Assembly (NCBI RefSeq): GCF_011761945.1
Contig: NZ_JAASQV010000001.1
Location: forward strand, 1,860,001-1,924,000
Source: Sphingomonas leidyi
GTDB taxonomy: Bacteria; Pseudomonadota; Alphaproteobacteria; Sphingomonadales; Sphingomonadaceae
Length of the DNA: 64,000 nt
Direction: 5' to 3'
Both the position numbers and the translations under genes were made by a program. The notes beneath the pieces were generated by a model. That model was not told the DNA's origin, searched no databases, and was given only the letters and a program-made list of their open reading frames with translations. Shown in pieces: positions 8,294 to 17,216 of the stretch. The stretch's first letter is position 1; each line of letters begins with the position of its first letter.

Positions 8294-9130
8294 ATGAACC
8301 GCACCTTTCCAGCCATGTTTTCTTGCGCGATTGCGCTCGGTGCACCCTTAGGTGCAGCCGCTAAGCCCCAGCAAACGCAGGCACAAACCGCCGCCGTTTT
8401 ACCCAGCTACGCCACCTTGGCGCGGCAAGTGACCACGGCCCCGCTGATCATTGACGCGCACATCCGCAAGGCCGACCGGCTGAAGCCCGAAGAATCGCCC
8501 GGTCTGGCCGCCGGCGCGGCCCGTTTCCTGGTCGAAGCCGATGTTTCCGCCCTGATTCGGGGCAACCAGGCCATGGCCACGCGCATCACCTACACGGCCG
8601 ATGTTCCGCTCAATGCCAGGGGCAAGCCGCCCAAGCTCGCCAAGCTGCGCGTGCTCCTGTTCGCCCGCCCCGTTCCCGGCCGCGCCGGCATGGTGCAGCT
8701 CACCGGATTGCAGAGCCAGATGAACTGGTTGCCCGAGCTGGATGCCCAGATTCGCGCGATCACCAAGGACGCGCTTGCAGCCGACGCGCCCCCCGCGATC
8801 ACCGGCGTCGGCAATGCCTTCCACGTGCCCGGTTCGCTGCCCGGCGAGGGCGAGACCCAGGTCTTCCTGCAGACCGCGAGCGGCGCGCCCGTATCGCTCC
8901 AGATACTCCGCCGTCCGGGCGAGGCGGCGCGCTGGAGTGTTTCATTGGGGGACATTGTCGACGAATCGGCGGGCGCGCCGAGCGCGAACAGCTTCCTCTG
9001 GTACCGTCTCGCCTGTGGTCTGCCGCGCAGCCTGCCGGCCGAAAGCGTCGAGTCGGATGATCCCCAGAACGCCGCGAAGGCGCGGGAGGACTATCAATTC
9101 GTCCTGCGCTCGCTGGGGCCTTGCGCCTGA
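8294..9130 (+). CDS. Exported protein of unknown function
   Basis: 278 residues from the ATG at 8294, chosen because it begins a signal peptide (MNRTFPAMFSCAIALGAPLGAAAKPQ). I do not recognise the family. The mature protein is a mixed alpha/beta sequence with a central segment 'RFLVEADVSALIRGNQAMAT' and 'LRVLLFARPVPGRAGMVQL'. It ends in two Cys-containing segments ('YRLACGLPRSLP', 'SLGPCA') that could form a disulphide. Composition matches its neighbours, so it looks like a resident sphingomonad gene. It is divergent from tonB and convergent with folB, sharing a hairpin terminator with the latter. Export to the periplasm is predicted. Confidence 0.75.
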   Translation: MNRTFPAMFSCAIALGAPLGAAAKPQQTQAQTAAVLPSYATLARQVTTAPLIIDAHIRKADRLKPEESPGLAAGAARFLVEADVSALIRGNQAMATRITYTADVPLNARGKPPKLAKLRVLLFARPVPGRAGMVQLTGLQSQMNWLPELDAQIRAITKDALAADAPPAITGVGNAFHVPGSLPGEGETQVFLQTASGAPVSLQILRRPGEAARWSVSLGDIVDESAGAPSANSFLWYRLACGLPRSLPAESVESDDPQNAAKAREDYQFVLRSLGPCA

Positions 9131-9135
9131 AATCG

Positions 9136-9167
9136 AGCGTCGCCCCGGCAAGGGCCGGGGCGACGCT
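9136..9167. terminator. Bidirectional hairpin terminator
   Basis: A perfect 14-bp inverted repeat AGCGTCGCCCCGGC/GCCGGGGCGACGCT with a 4-nt loop lies between two convergent genes, 5 bp after one stop and touching the stop of folB. There are short T-rich bases on both sides (ATTT each way). It is probably used from both directions. Confidence 0.75.
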
Positions 9168-9537
9168 ATTTCCGGTCGCGCACCAGCGTGATGCCGATCG
9201 ATTCGCCCTGCTCGGCAATGGCGAGCTTGACGATGCGCACCTCGACCCGCCGGACCCGCGCATCGCCGACGAACAGGGTGTCGCAGATATGTTCGGCCAC
9301 GGCCTCGACCAGCGTGAAGTGCACGTCCTTGGGCAGCGCGTCGGTCGCCGCGTGCTTCACGTCCATATAGTTCTTCGAAGCCTTGAGCGGCGTGTCGGGT
9401 TCGAAGCGCTCGGGCATGGCGATGTCCACCGTTACCGAGATGCGCAGCGGCTGCGGCAGGTGCGTCTCTTCCGAATAGACGCCGGTGAGGACTTCGACTT
9501 CCAGGTCATGCACCTGGAGCTGGAGGGAATCGGACAA
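9166..9537 (-). CDS. folB: Dihydroneopterin aldolase
   Basis: About 123 residues. FolB splits 7,8-dihydroneopterin to 6-hydroxymethyl-dihydropterin and glycolaldehyde in folate synthesis. The T-fold domain reads 'LEVEVLTGVYSEETHLPQPL', 'ISVTVDI', 'HFTLVEAVAEHICDTLF' and 'VRRVEVRIVKL'. The start is uncertain. An ATG at 9633 would add 32 basic residues unlike the family. The TTG at 9537 gives a normal N-terminus (MSDSLQLQVHDL), and a GTG at 9513 is also possible. No other folate gene is adjacent, so it is stand-alone here. Confidence 0.85.
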   Translation of the reverse strand: MSDSLQLQVHDLEVEVLTGVYSEETHLPQPLRISVTVDIAMPERFEPDTPLKASKNYMDVKHAATDALPKDVHFTLVEAVAEHICDTLFVGDARVRRVEVRIVKLAIAEQGESIGITLVRDRK

Positions 9538-9730
9538 GTGGCCTGGGCCTTTCAGGGAGGACAGGCCGCGCCCAATAGCAGATGCGCGCGCCCGCGAAAC
9601 CCCGCCCCTCCGCGCGTGCGTGCGGCGCAACATGCGGCGCAGATATATTCAGTATTGCGAAAGCGCCGATCGGCGCTATCTCGCGCGGCCCCGAGTTCGA
9701 TCTCGGGGCGTTACGAAAGGAATATATGAA

Positions 9731-10252
9731 GTGATCGCATTGCTGCCGCTCGAGACCGTGGACCCTCAGGCCGTCGAGACTCTGCTCGACCGTGCTTTTG
9801 GTCCGGGCCGACGCGCGCGCACTGCGTACCGGGTCCGCCTGGGCACTTCCGAGATTCCCGAGCTCAGCTTCGCCGCGGTGGCGGACGATGGCAGCCTGAT
9901 CGGCACGATCCAGTGCTGGCCGGTCGCGCTCGAATGCGATGGCGGCGGCAGCGCGCCGATGGTGATGGTGGGGCCCGTCGCGGTCCAGCCTGATCGCCAG
10001 CAGGGCGGCATCGGCCGCATGCTGATGGAGCGGATGCTCGAAGCTGCGGAAGGCTCGCCGCTTCCCGGCGCCGATGCGCTGATGCTGGTCGGCGACCCCG
10101 AATATTATGGCCGTTTCTTCGATTTCACTGCGGAAAGGACCGGCGGCTGGCGCCTGCCCGGCCCGTTCGAGCCCCGCCGCCTGCTCGCGCGCGGCGCCGG
10201 CGTACCGGCGGGCCCGGGCATGGTCGGGGCCCGTCTTCGACGTGCCGCCTAA
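9731..10252 (+). CDS. GNAT-family N-acetyltransferase
   Basis: 173 residues. The start is the GTG at 9731, preceded by AAAGGAAT at suitable spacing; an ATG at 9726 is out of frame and stops at once. The fold belongs to the YhbS-like GNAT group. Acetyl-CoA-binding motif A is 'GPVAVQPDRQQGGIGRMLME' (about residues 78-97), and 'LMLVGDPEYYGRFFDF' is typical of the group. The substrate is unknown. It is cytosolic. The 194-bp space after it holds no evident gene. Confidence 0.87.
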   Translation: MIALLPLETVDPQAVETLLDRAFGPGRRARTAYRVRLGTSEIPELSFAAVADDGSLIGTIQCWPVALECDGGGSAPMVMVGPVAVQPDRQQGGIGRMLMERMLEAAEGSPLPGADALMLVGDPEYYGRFFDFTAERTGGWRLPGPFEPRRLLARGAGVPAGPGMVGARLRRAA

Positions 10253-10446
10253 GCGTTGAGTGCCGCTTCCGGGGCTTCCAAAACAGGGCTTTGTCTGCTT
10301 GGGTCCCCGGCATGGCTGATCGTCCGCCACGCCGCCTTCATGCCCTTCGCTCCCCGGATCGTCGGGCATGCGGGAAACGGGGCCTCTGCGGCGTATGTTT
10401 CGTAAACTTCCGCGGCCCCGTCCGCCCTGCCGGCTGAAGCGAATCG

Positions 10447-11013
10447 ATGCCTTCCCCGCCTCCACCCGACTTCGCCAGCCTCTCGCTCGCCGAGATCGCA
10501 CGCCTGGCCCAGGAGAACCGGCTGCCGCCGGTCGACAGCTGGAACCCGGCGCATTGCGGGCACAGCGACATGCGCATCGCCCGCGACGGCACCTGGTTCC
10601 ACCAGGGCTCGCCGATCGGCCGCATGCCGATGGTACGGCTGTTCTCGACAATCCTGCGCCGCGAAGCCGATGGGCGTTTCGTCCTCGTCACGCCCGTCGA
10701 AAAGCTGGATATCGACGTTGAAGACGCGCCCTTCGTCGCAGTCGAGATGAAGCGCGAGGGCGAAGGCCCGGGCATGAAGCTCGCCTTCCGCCTGAACACC
10801 GGCGAACTGGTCGCCGCCGGCCCCGATCGCGGCCTGCGCTTCGAGGAGCGCGAGGACGGCCCTCGTCCCTATCTCCATGTCCGCGGCGGGATCGAGGCGC
10901 TGGTCGCGCGCAGCGTCTATTACGAACTGGCCGAGCTCGCCCTGGCCAATGGGAGCACGCCCCCCGGCATATGGAGCAACGGCAGCTTCTTCGCGCTGGA
11001 GCCCGGTGCATGA
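10447..11013 (+). CDS. DUF1285 domain-containing protein
   Basis: 188 residues, full length for DUF1285. Characteristic segments are 'CGHSDMRIARDGTWFHQGSP', 'GRMPMVRLFSTILRRE' and 'FVLVTPVEKLDIDVEDAPF'. It is cytosolic and of unknown function. The stop overlaps the start of the NUDIX gene (ATGA at 11010), and that gene in turn overlaps cca. This trio is a recurrent arrangement in alphaproteobacteria and points to a role linked to RNA or nucleotide-cofactor housekeeping. Confidence 0.92.
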   Translation: MPSPPPPDFASLSLAEIARLAQENRLPPVDSWNPAHCGHSDMRIARDGTWFHQGSPIGRMPMVRLFSTILRREADGRFVLVTPVEKLDIDVEDAPFVAVEMKREGEGPGMKLAFRLNTGELVAAGPDRGLRFEEREDGPRPYLHVRGGIEALVARSVYYELAELALANGSTPPGIWSNGSFFALEPGA

Positions 11014-11600
11014 GCCTGGCCGATCGCCTGCGGGCCGCGCTTGCGGCCGATCACTCGCCGCTGCTGCTGCCGGGCGACCATTACGACTTCGACCCCGCGG
11101 TACAGGGCAACCCCGCCGCGGTGCTGATCGCAGTCACCGATCGCCGCGTCCCTGGCGTGATCCTCACCCAGCGCACCGAGACGCTGCGCCGCCACGCCGG
11201 CCAGGTCGCCTTTCCCGGCGGCCGCATCGATCCGGGCGACGACGGCCCGATCGGCGCGGCGCTGCGCGAGGCACAGGAGGAGATCGCGCTGCCACCCGAT
11301 ATCGTCGACGTGGTCGGCGTCGCCGACAGCTACCGTACCGTCACCAACTATGTCGTCACGCCGGTGATCGGCGTGGTCCCGCCCGACCTGCGGCTCACGC
11401 CGTCCGAGGCGGAAGTCGCCAGCGTCTTCGAGGTGCCGCTCGATTTCCTGCTCGATGCCGCCAACCAGCGCGAACAGGTGACCGAATATCAGGGCCGCGA
11501 GCGACACTATTACGAAATACTCTGGCAGGATCGCCGGATCTGGGGGGCGACGGCTGCGATGCTGGTCAATCTGTCGAGGCGGCTGCAATGGGCGGTATGA
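11010..11600 (+). CDS. NUDIX hydrolase, CoA pyrophosphatase type
   Basis: 196 residues from the ATG in the ATGA overlap with DUF1285. The NUDIX box is seen in 'FPGGRIDPGDDGPIGAALRE' followed by 'AQEEIAL', preceded by 'TLRRHAGQVAF', the signature of the CoA-diphosphatase (NudL-like) subgroup. The expected reaction is hydrolysis of CoA or acyl-CoA to 4'-phosphopantetheine and 3',5'-ADP. Metal-binding Glu residues are intact. It is the middle gene of the translationally coupled trio with DUF1285 and cca. Confidence 0.92.
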   Translation: MSLADRLRAALAADHSPLLLPGDHYDFDPAVQGNPAAVLIAVTDRRVPGVILTQRTETLRRHAGQVAFPGGRIDPGDDGPIGAALREAQEEIALPPDIVDVVGVADSYRTVTNYVVTPVIGVVPPDLRLTPSEAEVASVFEVPLDFLLDAANQREQVTEYQGRERHYYEILWQDRRIWGATAAMLVNLSRRLQWAV

Positions 11601-12808
11601 CTCTTCCCGACGCCCAATGGCGCCATCGCGCCGGGCTGGCGCAGCTGGTCGAGGTGCTTGCCGACGTGCGCTTCGTCGGCGGATCGGTGCGCGATACCCT
11701 GCTCGGCATCCCCGTCTCGGATCTCGACGTCGCCACGCCGCTCGCGCCCGAACGCGTGGTCGAGCTGCTCAAGGGCGCCGGCATCCGCGCCGTTCCCACC
11801 GGCATCGGCCACGGCACCATCACCGCGGTGCTGGAGAGCGGCCCGGTCGAAGTCACCACGTTGCGCCGCGACGTCTCGACCGACGGGCGCCGCGCCACCG
11901 TCGCCTTCACCGACGATTGGCGCGAGGATGCCGCCCGCCGCGACTTCACGATCAATGCGCTCTATGCCGATCCGGCGACCGGCGCGATCTTCGACTATTT
12001 CGGCGGCCTGGCCGATCTCGAGGCGCGGCATGTCCGCTTCATCGGCGATCCGCTCCAGCGCATCGCGGAGGATCACCTGCGCATCCTCCGCTTCTTCCGC
12101 TTCCTCGCCCGGTTCGGCGACGTGGCGGACCCGGCGGGGCTGGCGGCCTGCACGGCCCGCTCCAGGGACCTGATGGCACTCAGCCGCGAGCGGATCGCCG
12201 ACGAGCTGCTGAAGCTGCTCATCGCGCGCGACGCCGTGCGGGTGGTCGAATTGATGATCGCACACGGCATCTTCGCGCCCGTGCTGCCCGAGATCGTGTC
12301 GGCGGCGCGCTTCACCCATCTCGCCGCCCGCGAAACCGCAGCCGATGTCGCGCCCGATGCGATCCGCCGCCTCGCCGCGCTGATCCCGGCCGATCCCGTG
12401 GTGGCGGAGCAGGTCGCGGCACGGCTCAAGCTCTCCAATGCCCAGCGCCGGCGCCTCGCCGCCGCCGCGGTGGCCCCCCAAGGCACGCCGCATGCCCTTG
12501 CCTATCGCGCCGGTGCCGAGGCCGCGCTCGACCAGCTGCTCCTGTCGGACCGTCCGCTCGCCGATGCGCTTGCGGTTCGCGACTGGCAGCCGCCGCGCTT
12601 CCCGCTCGGCGGCGGCGCCATCGTCGCGCGCGGGATCAAGGCCGGGCCCGAAGTGGCGCGGCTGATGAAACAGGTCGAGCAGGCCTGGATCGCCGAGGGT
12701 TTTCCCGACGCGGACCGCGTGTCGGCCCTTGCCGACGAAGCAGTGGCTCAGGCCTTGGGTTCGCCGAGCAGCGCCCAGGCCTCGTCGCGTTCGAGCGCGC
12801 GCGAGTAG
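11597..12808 (+). CDS. cca: CCA tRNA nucleotidyltransferase / poly(A)-polymerase family protein
   Basis: 403 residues from the ATG at 11597, which overlaps the NUDIX stop (ATGA); an in-frame ATG three codons upstream is possible. Class II nucleotidyltransferase motifs are 'FVGGSVRDTLLGIPVSDLDV' (about residues 27-46), with the metal-binding D-x-D in 'SDLDVAT', then 'TDDWREDAARRDFTINALYA' and 'FIGDPLQRIAEDHLRILRFF'. It adds or repairs the 3' CCA of tRNA. The last about 20 codons run into the convergent GGDEF-EAL gene and look like low-complexity read-through ('SSAQASSRSSARE'), so the normal stop may have been lost. Confidence 0.92.
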   Translation: MTLPDAQWRHRAGLAQLVEVLADVRFVGGSVRDTLLGIPVSDLDVATPLAPERVVELLKGAGIRAVPTGIGHGTITAVLESGPVEVTTLRRDVSTDGRRATVAFTDDWREDAARRDFTINALYADPATGAIFDYFGGLADLEARHVRFIGDPLQRIAEDHLRILRFFRFLARFGDVADPAGLAACTARSRDLMALSRERIADELLKLLIARDAVRVVELMIAHGIFAPVLPEIVSAARFTHLAARETAADVAPDAIRRLAALIPADPVVAEQVAARLKLSNAQRRRLAAAAVAPQGTPHALAYRAGAEAALDQLLLSDRPLADALAVRDWQPPRFPLGGGAIVARGIKAGPEVARLMKQVEQAWIAEGFPDADRVSALADEAVAQALGSPSSAQASSRSSARE

Positions 12809-14463
12809 AGAAAGCCCTGGCCATAGGTACAGCCCAGCGCCGCCAGGGTCTGGGCGAGCTCGTTGGTCTCGATGCCCTCGGCGGTGGTCTGCATGCCCAA
12901 TGCCTGGGCGAGGCTGAGGATGGCGCGGACGATCGCGATCTTGTCGCGGTCGGCCAGCATGCCGGAGACGAAGCTGCGGTCGATCTTGAGCAGGTCGATC
13001 GGCAGCTTCTGGAGATAGGCGAGATTGGAATAGCCGGTGCCGAAATCGTCCATCGCCAGCGTGGCGCCCATGTCCTTGAGGGCGTGCATCGTCTGGGCGA
13101 TGCGGTCGGGATCGGTGACGATCGCGCTCTCGGTGAGTTCGAGAGTCAGGCGTTTGCCGTCCACTCCGTGCCGCTCGAGCGCGCCCCTGACCATGGCGGG
13201 GATATGATCGCGCTGCAGCTGGATCGCGGACAGGTTGACCGCCACCTTGATGTCGCAATCGCCGCCCGAGGCGCGGTCCCAGGCCGCGATGGTCTGCGCC
13301 GCTTCCTCCATGGCCCAGCGGCCCAGCGGAATGATCAGGCCCGATTCCTCGGCGACCGGAATGAAATCGTTGGGCGATAGGCGCACCCCATCTTCGGTGG
13401 TCCAGCGGGCCAGCGCCTCGAACGACGTGATCTTGCCGGTCGCGAGGTCGCAGATCGGCTGGTAGCAGAGCGTCATCTGCCCGTTCTCGATCGCCCGACG
13501 CAGTTCGGTCTCGATGCCGAACTGTTCCCGGGCGATGTCGAAGGTGTGGGTCTGGTACATCTCGGTACGACCGCTCTTCTTCGCCCGCTTCACCGCGAAC
13601 TGGGCGTTGCGCACCAGGTCCTCGGGATCGCCGTCATTGTCGGCGCCCAGGGCGATGCCGATCGAACAGTCCACCCGGATCTCGAAGTCCGAGAGGCGAA
13701 ACGGGTTGGCCAGCGCCGCCTGGATGCGCTTGGCCACGTGCAGCGCATCGCCCGGCCCCTCGTCGAGCGTGAGCAGCACGCCGAACTCGTCGCCGCCCAT
13801 CCGGGCCAGCGTGTCGCGGCTGCGCAGCGCACCCTTCAGACGGCGCGCCACCGTGATCAGCAACTCGTCGCCCGCCAGGCCGCCCATACAGGCGTTGACG
13901 CGGCTGAACCGGTCGAGATTGACCACGAGCACCGCGAAGTCCCGCGCATTCTCCGTGGTGATCGCGTGCTCCAGCGCATCCGAGAATCCGGCGCGATTGG
14001 GCAGGCCGGTGAGGCTGTCGGTCGCCATTTCCCGGCGGAGGCTGTATTCCGTGCGCAGTTCCGAAGTATGGTCGACCAACGTGACCATGCACCGCGGAAA
14101 GGCCCGGCGGTCGGCACGCTTGGCGAGCATCACCCGGAAGTGGCGGGCATCGACTTCGTCGCCGAACTGCCAGCTGATCTCGCACTGGATCTCGCTCGAT
14201 TCGATGAAGCGGCGCAGGCGCGGACCAAGCAGGCGAATGAGCGGCGATTCGCCGGCGACGGTGCCGAGCCCGGCGAGCCGGAAGGGCCGGTTCACCGCAT
14301 CGAAGACGAAGCCGTGCTCCTGCAGCTCGATGATCGCGGCCGGCACCGGCAGCATGTCGAGCATCATCGCGGAAGCGCCCGGACCGAAGGCAAACGAATC
14401 CGCCGGCTGCGGCAAGGGCAGCGGAGCCGCGACACGGCTTTTCTTCGTCCTGGCGAAAACCAT
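12748..14463 (-). CDS. PAS-GGDEF-EAL cyclic-di-GMP turnover protein
   Basis: 571 residues. A PAS-like sensor lies at about 30-145. The diguanylate cyclase domain has an intact 'MGGDEFGVLL' motif at about 222, preceded by 'DSLTGLPNRAGF'. The phosphodiesterase domain has 'SFEALARW' at about 347, 'ELTESAI', 'DDFGTGYSNL', 'KIDRSFV' and 'EGIETNE', so its metal and catalytic residues all look intact. The protein could both make and break c-di-GMP. There is no membrane segment. The 3' end overlaps the end of cca by 61 bp on the opposite strand. There is a gap of 60 bp to parC. Confidence 0.95.
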   Translation of the reverse strand: MVFARTKKSRVAAPLPLPQPADSFAFGPGASAMMLDMLPVPAAIIELQEHGFVFDAVNRPFRLAGLGTVAGESPLIRLLGPRLRRFIESSEIQCEISWQFGDEVDARHFRVMLAKRADRRAFPRCMVTLVDHTSELRTEYSLRREMATDSLTGLPNRAGFSDALEHAITTENARDFAVLVVNLDRFSRVNACMGGLAGDELLITVARRLKGALRSRDTLARMGGDEFGVLLTLDEGPGDALHVAKRIQAALANPFRLSDFEIRVDCSIGIALGADNDGDPEDLVRNAQFAVKRAKKSGRTEMYQTHTFDIAREQFGIETELRRAIENGQMTLCYQPICDLATGKITSFEALARWTTEDGVRLSPNDFIPVAEESGLIIPLGRWAMEEAAQTIAAWDRASGGDCDIKVAVNLSAIQLQRDHIPAMVRGALERHGVDGKRLTLELTESAIVTDPDRIAQTMHALKDMGATLAMDDFGTGYSNLAYLQKLPIDLLKIDRSFVSGMLADRDKIAIVRAILSLAQALGMQTTAEGIETNELAQTLAALGCTYGQGFLYSRALERDEAWALLGEPKA

Positions 14464-14523
14464 CGCCTCCGGCCTAGCCCCGATTGGTTAAAACCGCCTG
14501 AAACAACAGCGATTAGAACGAGA

Positions 14524-16764
14524 TCAGAAACGATTGTCGCGCGGAAAACCGTTGGGTGCCATCCGTCCCGCCGCGCCCCGCGCCGCCCGCCAGGGCGAGA
14601 GGTCGGTTTCGGTGCGCGTCCGGCCGCTCTCGCCGCCCATCGCCCAGCTCAACCCCTCGGCCATCCGGAACGTCCGCACGTCGCTCAGGCCGCCGTCACG
14701 GTAGCGCTGCAGCTGCACGCCCTGCCCGCGCGCCAGCTCGGCGACTTCGCCGAGCGGGAAGACGAGCAGCTTGCGATTGTCGCCCACCACGGCCACCGCA
14801 TCGTCCTCGATGCCGACCGGCCTGACCAGCTTCAGATGCGCGCCGGCCCGCGGCGTCACTACCTGCTTGCCCTTGCGGGTCTCGGCGACCACGTCCTCGG
14901 CCTTCACCACGAAGCCGCGCCCGTCGTCCGCCGCGACCAGCAGCCTGGCCGCCGAGCTCGCCGGCAGCAGGGCGACGATGTTCCGCTCGCCCTCCAGGTC
15001 GATCATCAACCGCACCGGCTCGCCAAAGCCGCGTCCGCCGGGCAGCTTGTCCGCCGCCAGCGTGTAGAAACGGCCATTGTCGGCGGCGAGGAGCAGCTTG
15101 TCGGTCGTCTGGGCGTGGAAGGCGAGATAGGCGGCGTCGCCTTCCTTGAACTTCAACGCCTCGCCCGACAGGTCCTCGACATGCCCCTTCATCGCGCGGA
15201 TCCAGCCGCGCGCCGAGAGGATCACGGTGATCGGCTCGCGCTCGATCATCGCCTCCAGCGGAATCTCGCGCGCCGGCGCCGCTTCCTCCACCAGGGTGCG
15301 GCGCTTGCCGAGCGGCGTGTCCGATCCGTAGCGCTCGATCATCTTCGTCAGGTCGCGCTTCATCCGGGTCCGCTGACGCGCATCGGACGAGAGCAGCAGC
15401 TCCAGCTCGGCCTTCTCCTTCTCCAGGGCCTCCTGCTCGCGCTTGAGTTCCATTTCCTCGAGCTTGCGCAGCGAGCGCAGCCGCATGTTGAGGATCGCCT
15501 CGGCCTGGCGATCGGTGAGCTGGAATTCGGCGATCATCACCGGCTTGGGCTCGTCCTCGGTACGGATGATCTCGATCACCCGGTCGAGGTTGAGGAAGGC
15601 GACGATATAGCCGCCGACCAGTTCCAGCCGGTCGGCGATCTTCGCCACCCGGTGCTCGGACTTGCGGCGCAGCACCACGAACTGATGCTCGATCCAGGCG
15701 AGCAGCGCTTCCTGCAGGCTCATCACCCGCGGCGTGCGATGCTTGTCGAGCACGTTCAGGTTGAGCGGCACGCGCGTCTCCAGGTCGGAGAGGCGATAGA
15801 GGCTGTTGATCAGGTCCTCGGCCACCACGGTGCGGCTGCGCGGCTCGAGCACGATGCGGATATCGTCCGCGCTCTCGTCGCGCACGTCCGCCAGGATCGG
15901 CAGCTTCTTCTCGTTGATGAGCTCGGCGATTCCCTCGATCAGCTTGCCCTTCTGGACGCCGTACGGGATCTCGGAAACGACGAGGTGCCAGCCCCCGCCC
16001 TTCTCGGTCACCTTCTCGATCTTGGCGCGGACCCGGAAGCCGCCGCGGCCGGTATTGTACGCCTCCGCGATCGCCGCCGGGCTGTCGACGATGATGCCGC
16101 CGGTCGGCAGGTCCGGGCCCTGTACATAGTCGAGCACATTCGCCTGGGGATTGTCGATCAGCGCCACTGCGGCGTGCATCAGCTCGGCGGCGTTGTGCGG
16201 CGGGATGCTCGTCGCCATGCCCACCGCGATGCCGGCGGCGCCATTGGCGAGCAGGTTGGGGAACAGCCCCGGGAAGAGCTCGGGCTCCTCGTCCTCGCCA
16301 TTATAGGTGGGGCGGAAATCGACGGCATTCTCGTCGAGCCCGTCCATCAGGTCGATGGCGACCTGCGTGAGCCGCGCCTCGGTATAGCGATAGGCGGCCG
16401 CGTTATCGCCGTCGATATTGCCGAAATTGCCCTGGCCGTCGACCAGCGGATATCGGAGGGCAAAGGTCTGGGCGAGGCGGACCATCGCGTCATAGACCGA
16501 CTGGTCGCCATGCGGGTGGTATTTGCCGATCACGTCGCCGACGACCCGGGCGCATTTCTTGTAGCCGCTTGCCGGATCCAGCCGCAGCAGCCGCATCGCC
16601 CAGAGCAGGCGGCGGTGCACCGGCTTAAGCCCGTCCCGAACGTCGGGCAGCGAGCGCGCGGTGATCGTCGAGAGCGCGTAGACGAGGTAGCGCTCGGAAA
16701 GCGCGCTGTCGAAGGGAACGTCGGAAGGCGTGCCGGGGTCTTGGAGTTCGGTATCGAGGCTCAT
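14524..16764 (-). CDS. parC: DNA topoisomerase IV subunit A
   Basis: 746 residues from [10 protein letters not shown]. It is the breakage-reunion subunit of topoisomerase IV, which decatenates sister chromosomes with ParE. The active-site Tyr is Y127 in '[12 protein letters not shown]'. The quinolone-determining region is '[20 protein letters not shown]' (residues 80-99). The position equivalent to E. coli ParC Ser80 is Gln88, and Glu84 corresponds to Asp92. The C-terminal domain is a short ParC-type beta-pinwheel without the GyrA box, which argues against gyrA. A longer in-frame start at 16842 lacks family similarity. Confidence 0.96.
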   Translation of the reverse strand: MSLDTELQDPGTPSDVPFDSALSERYLVYALSTITARSLPDVRDGLKPVHRRLLWAMRLLRLDPASGYKKCARVVGDVIGKYHPHGDQSVYDAMVRLAQTFALRYPLVDGQGNFGNIDGDNAAAYRYTEARLTQVAIDLMDGLDENAVDFRPTYNGEDEEPELFPGLFPNLLANGAAGIAVGMATSIPPHNAAELMHAAVALIDNPQANVLDYVQGPDLPTGGIIVDSPAAIAEAYNTGRGGFRVRAKIEKVTEKGGGWHLVVSEIPYGVQKGKLIEGIAELINEKKLPILADVRDESADDIRIVLEPRSRTVVAEDLINSLYRLSDLETRVPLNLNVLDKHRTPRVMSLQEALLAWIEHQFVVLRRKSEHRVAKIADRLELVGGYIVAFLNLDRVIEIIRTEDEPKPVMIAEFQLTDRQAEAILNMRLRSLRKLEEMELKREQEALEKEKAELELLLSSDARQRTRMKRDLTKMIERYGSDTPLGKRRTLVEEAAPAREIPLEAMIEREPITVILSARGWIRAMKGHVEDLSGEALKFKEGDAAYLAFHAQTTDKLLLAADNGRFYTLAADKLPGGRGFGEPVRLMIDLEGERNIVALLPASSAARLLVAADDGRGFVVKAEDVVAETRKGKQVVTPRAGAHLKLVRPVGIEDDAVAVVGDNRKLLVFPLGEVAELARGQGVQLQRYRDGGLSDVRTFRMAEGLSWAMGGESGRTRTETDLSPWRAARGAAGRMAPNGFPRDNRF

Positions 16765-17216
16765 TGCCGCACCCGGATAGCAGCAGCCGAAGCAAAGCGC
16801 CAAGCCGGACGATCCGATCGCGTGCATTCGCCGAGGCGACATTCAACCACCTGGTTTCGCATTCCGATGCGCAACCATCCGGTTGCGGCACGCGCCAGGG
16901 ACGGCCGGCGCGCGCGATGATTTTCGAAAGGGAGGGCCATTCCGGAACTAAAGCAGAACATGCACGGCTTTTCCAGAGGCCCCGGGTCGCGCCCTCCTGA
17001 GCAATTTCACACCCGCGCCCAAGTCAGGCACATAGTTTGGACGCCAACCATCCGATATTCGCCGTACACTTGCCAATATCTTGCCATAAATCGACACTTC
17101 GCAAGAATATCTCAGGAATACAGGCGGCGGAGGCAATTTTTTTTGAGGGATATATACGGGTTCTTCGAAACCGTTCCGTCTCCGAAACACAGGGGAATTC
17201 GAACGAAAGTAAGATC
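16765..17216. other. Intergenic region between parC and a divergent outer-membrane gene
   Basis: 452 bp without a convincing gene. It must hold the promoters of both flanking genes. Two inverted repeats lie near parC: AACCACCTGGTT (16845-16856) and GCAACCATCCGGTTGC (16871-16886), about 28 bp apart centre to centre. A related half, AACCATCCG, recurs at about 17046. From about 17030 to 17165 the DNA is markedly richer in A and T than its surroundings, with an A/T-run and TATATA just before the barrel-protein gene; this probably marks its promoter. Confidence 0.6.

Noticed and set aside
13546..16920. An 1124-codon plus-strand frame opposite the GGDEF-EAL gene and parC
   Set aside because: It runs through two well-supported genes and the space between them, with no family resemblance and the same antisense composition.
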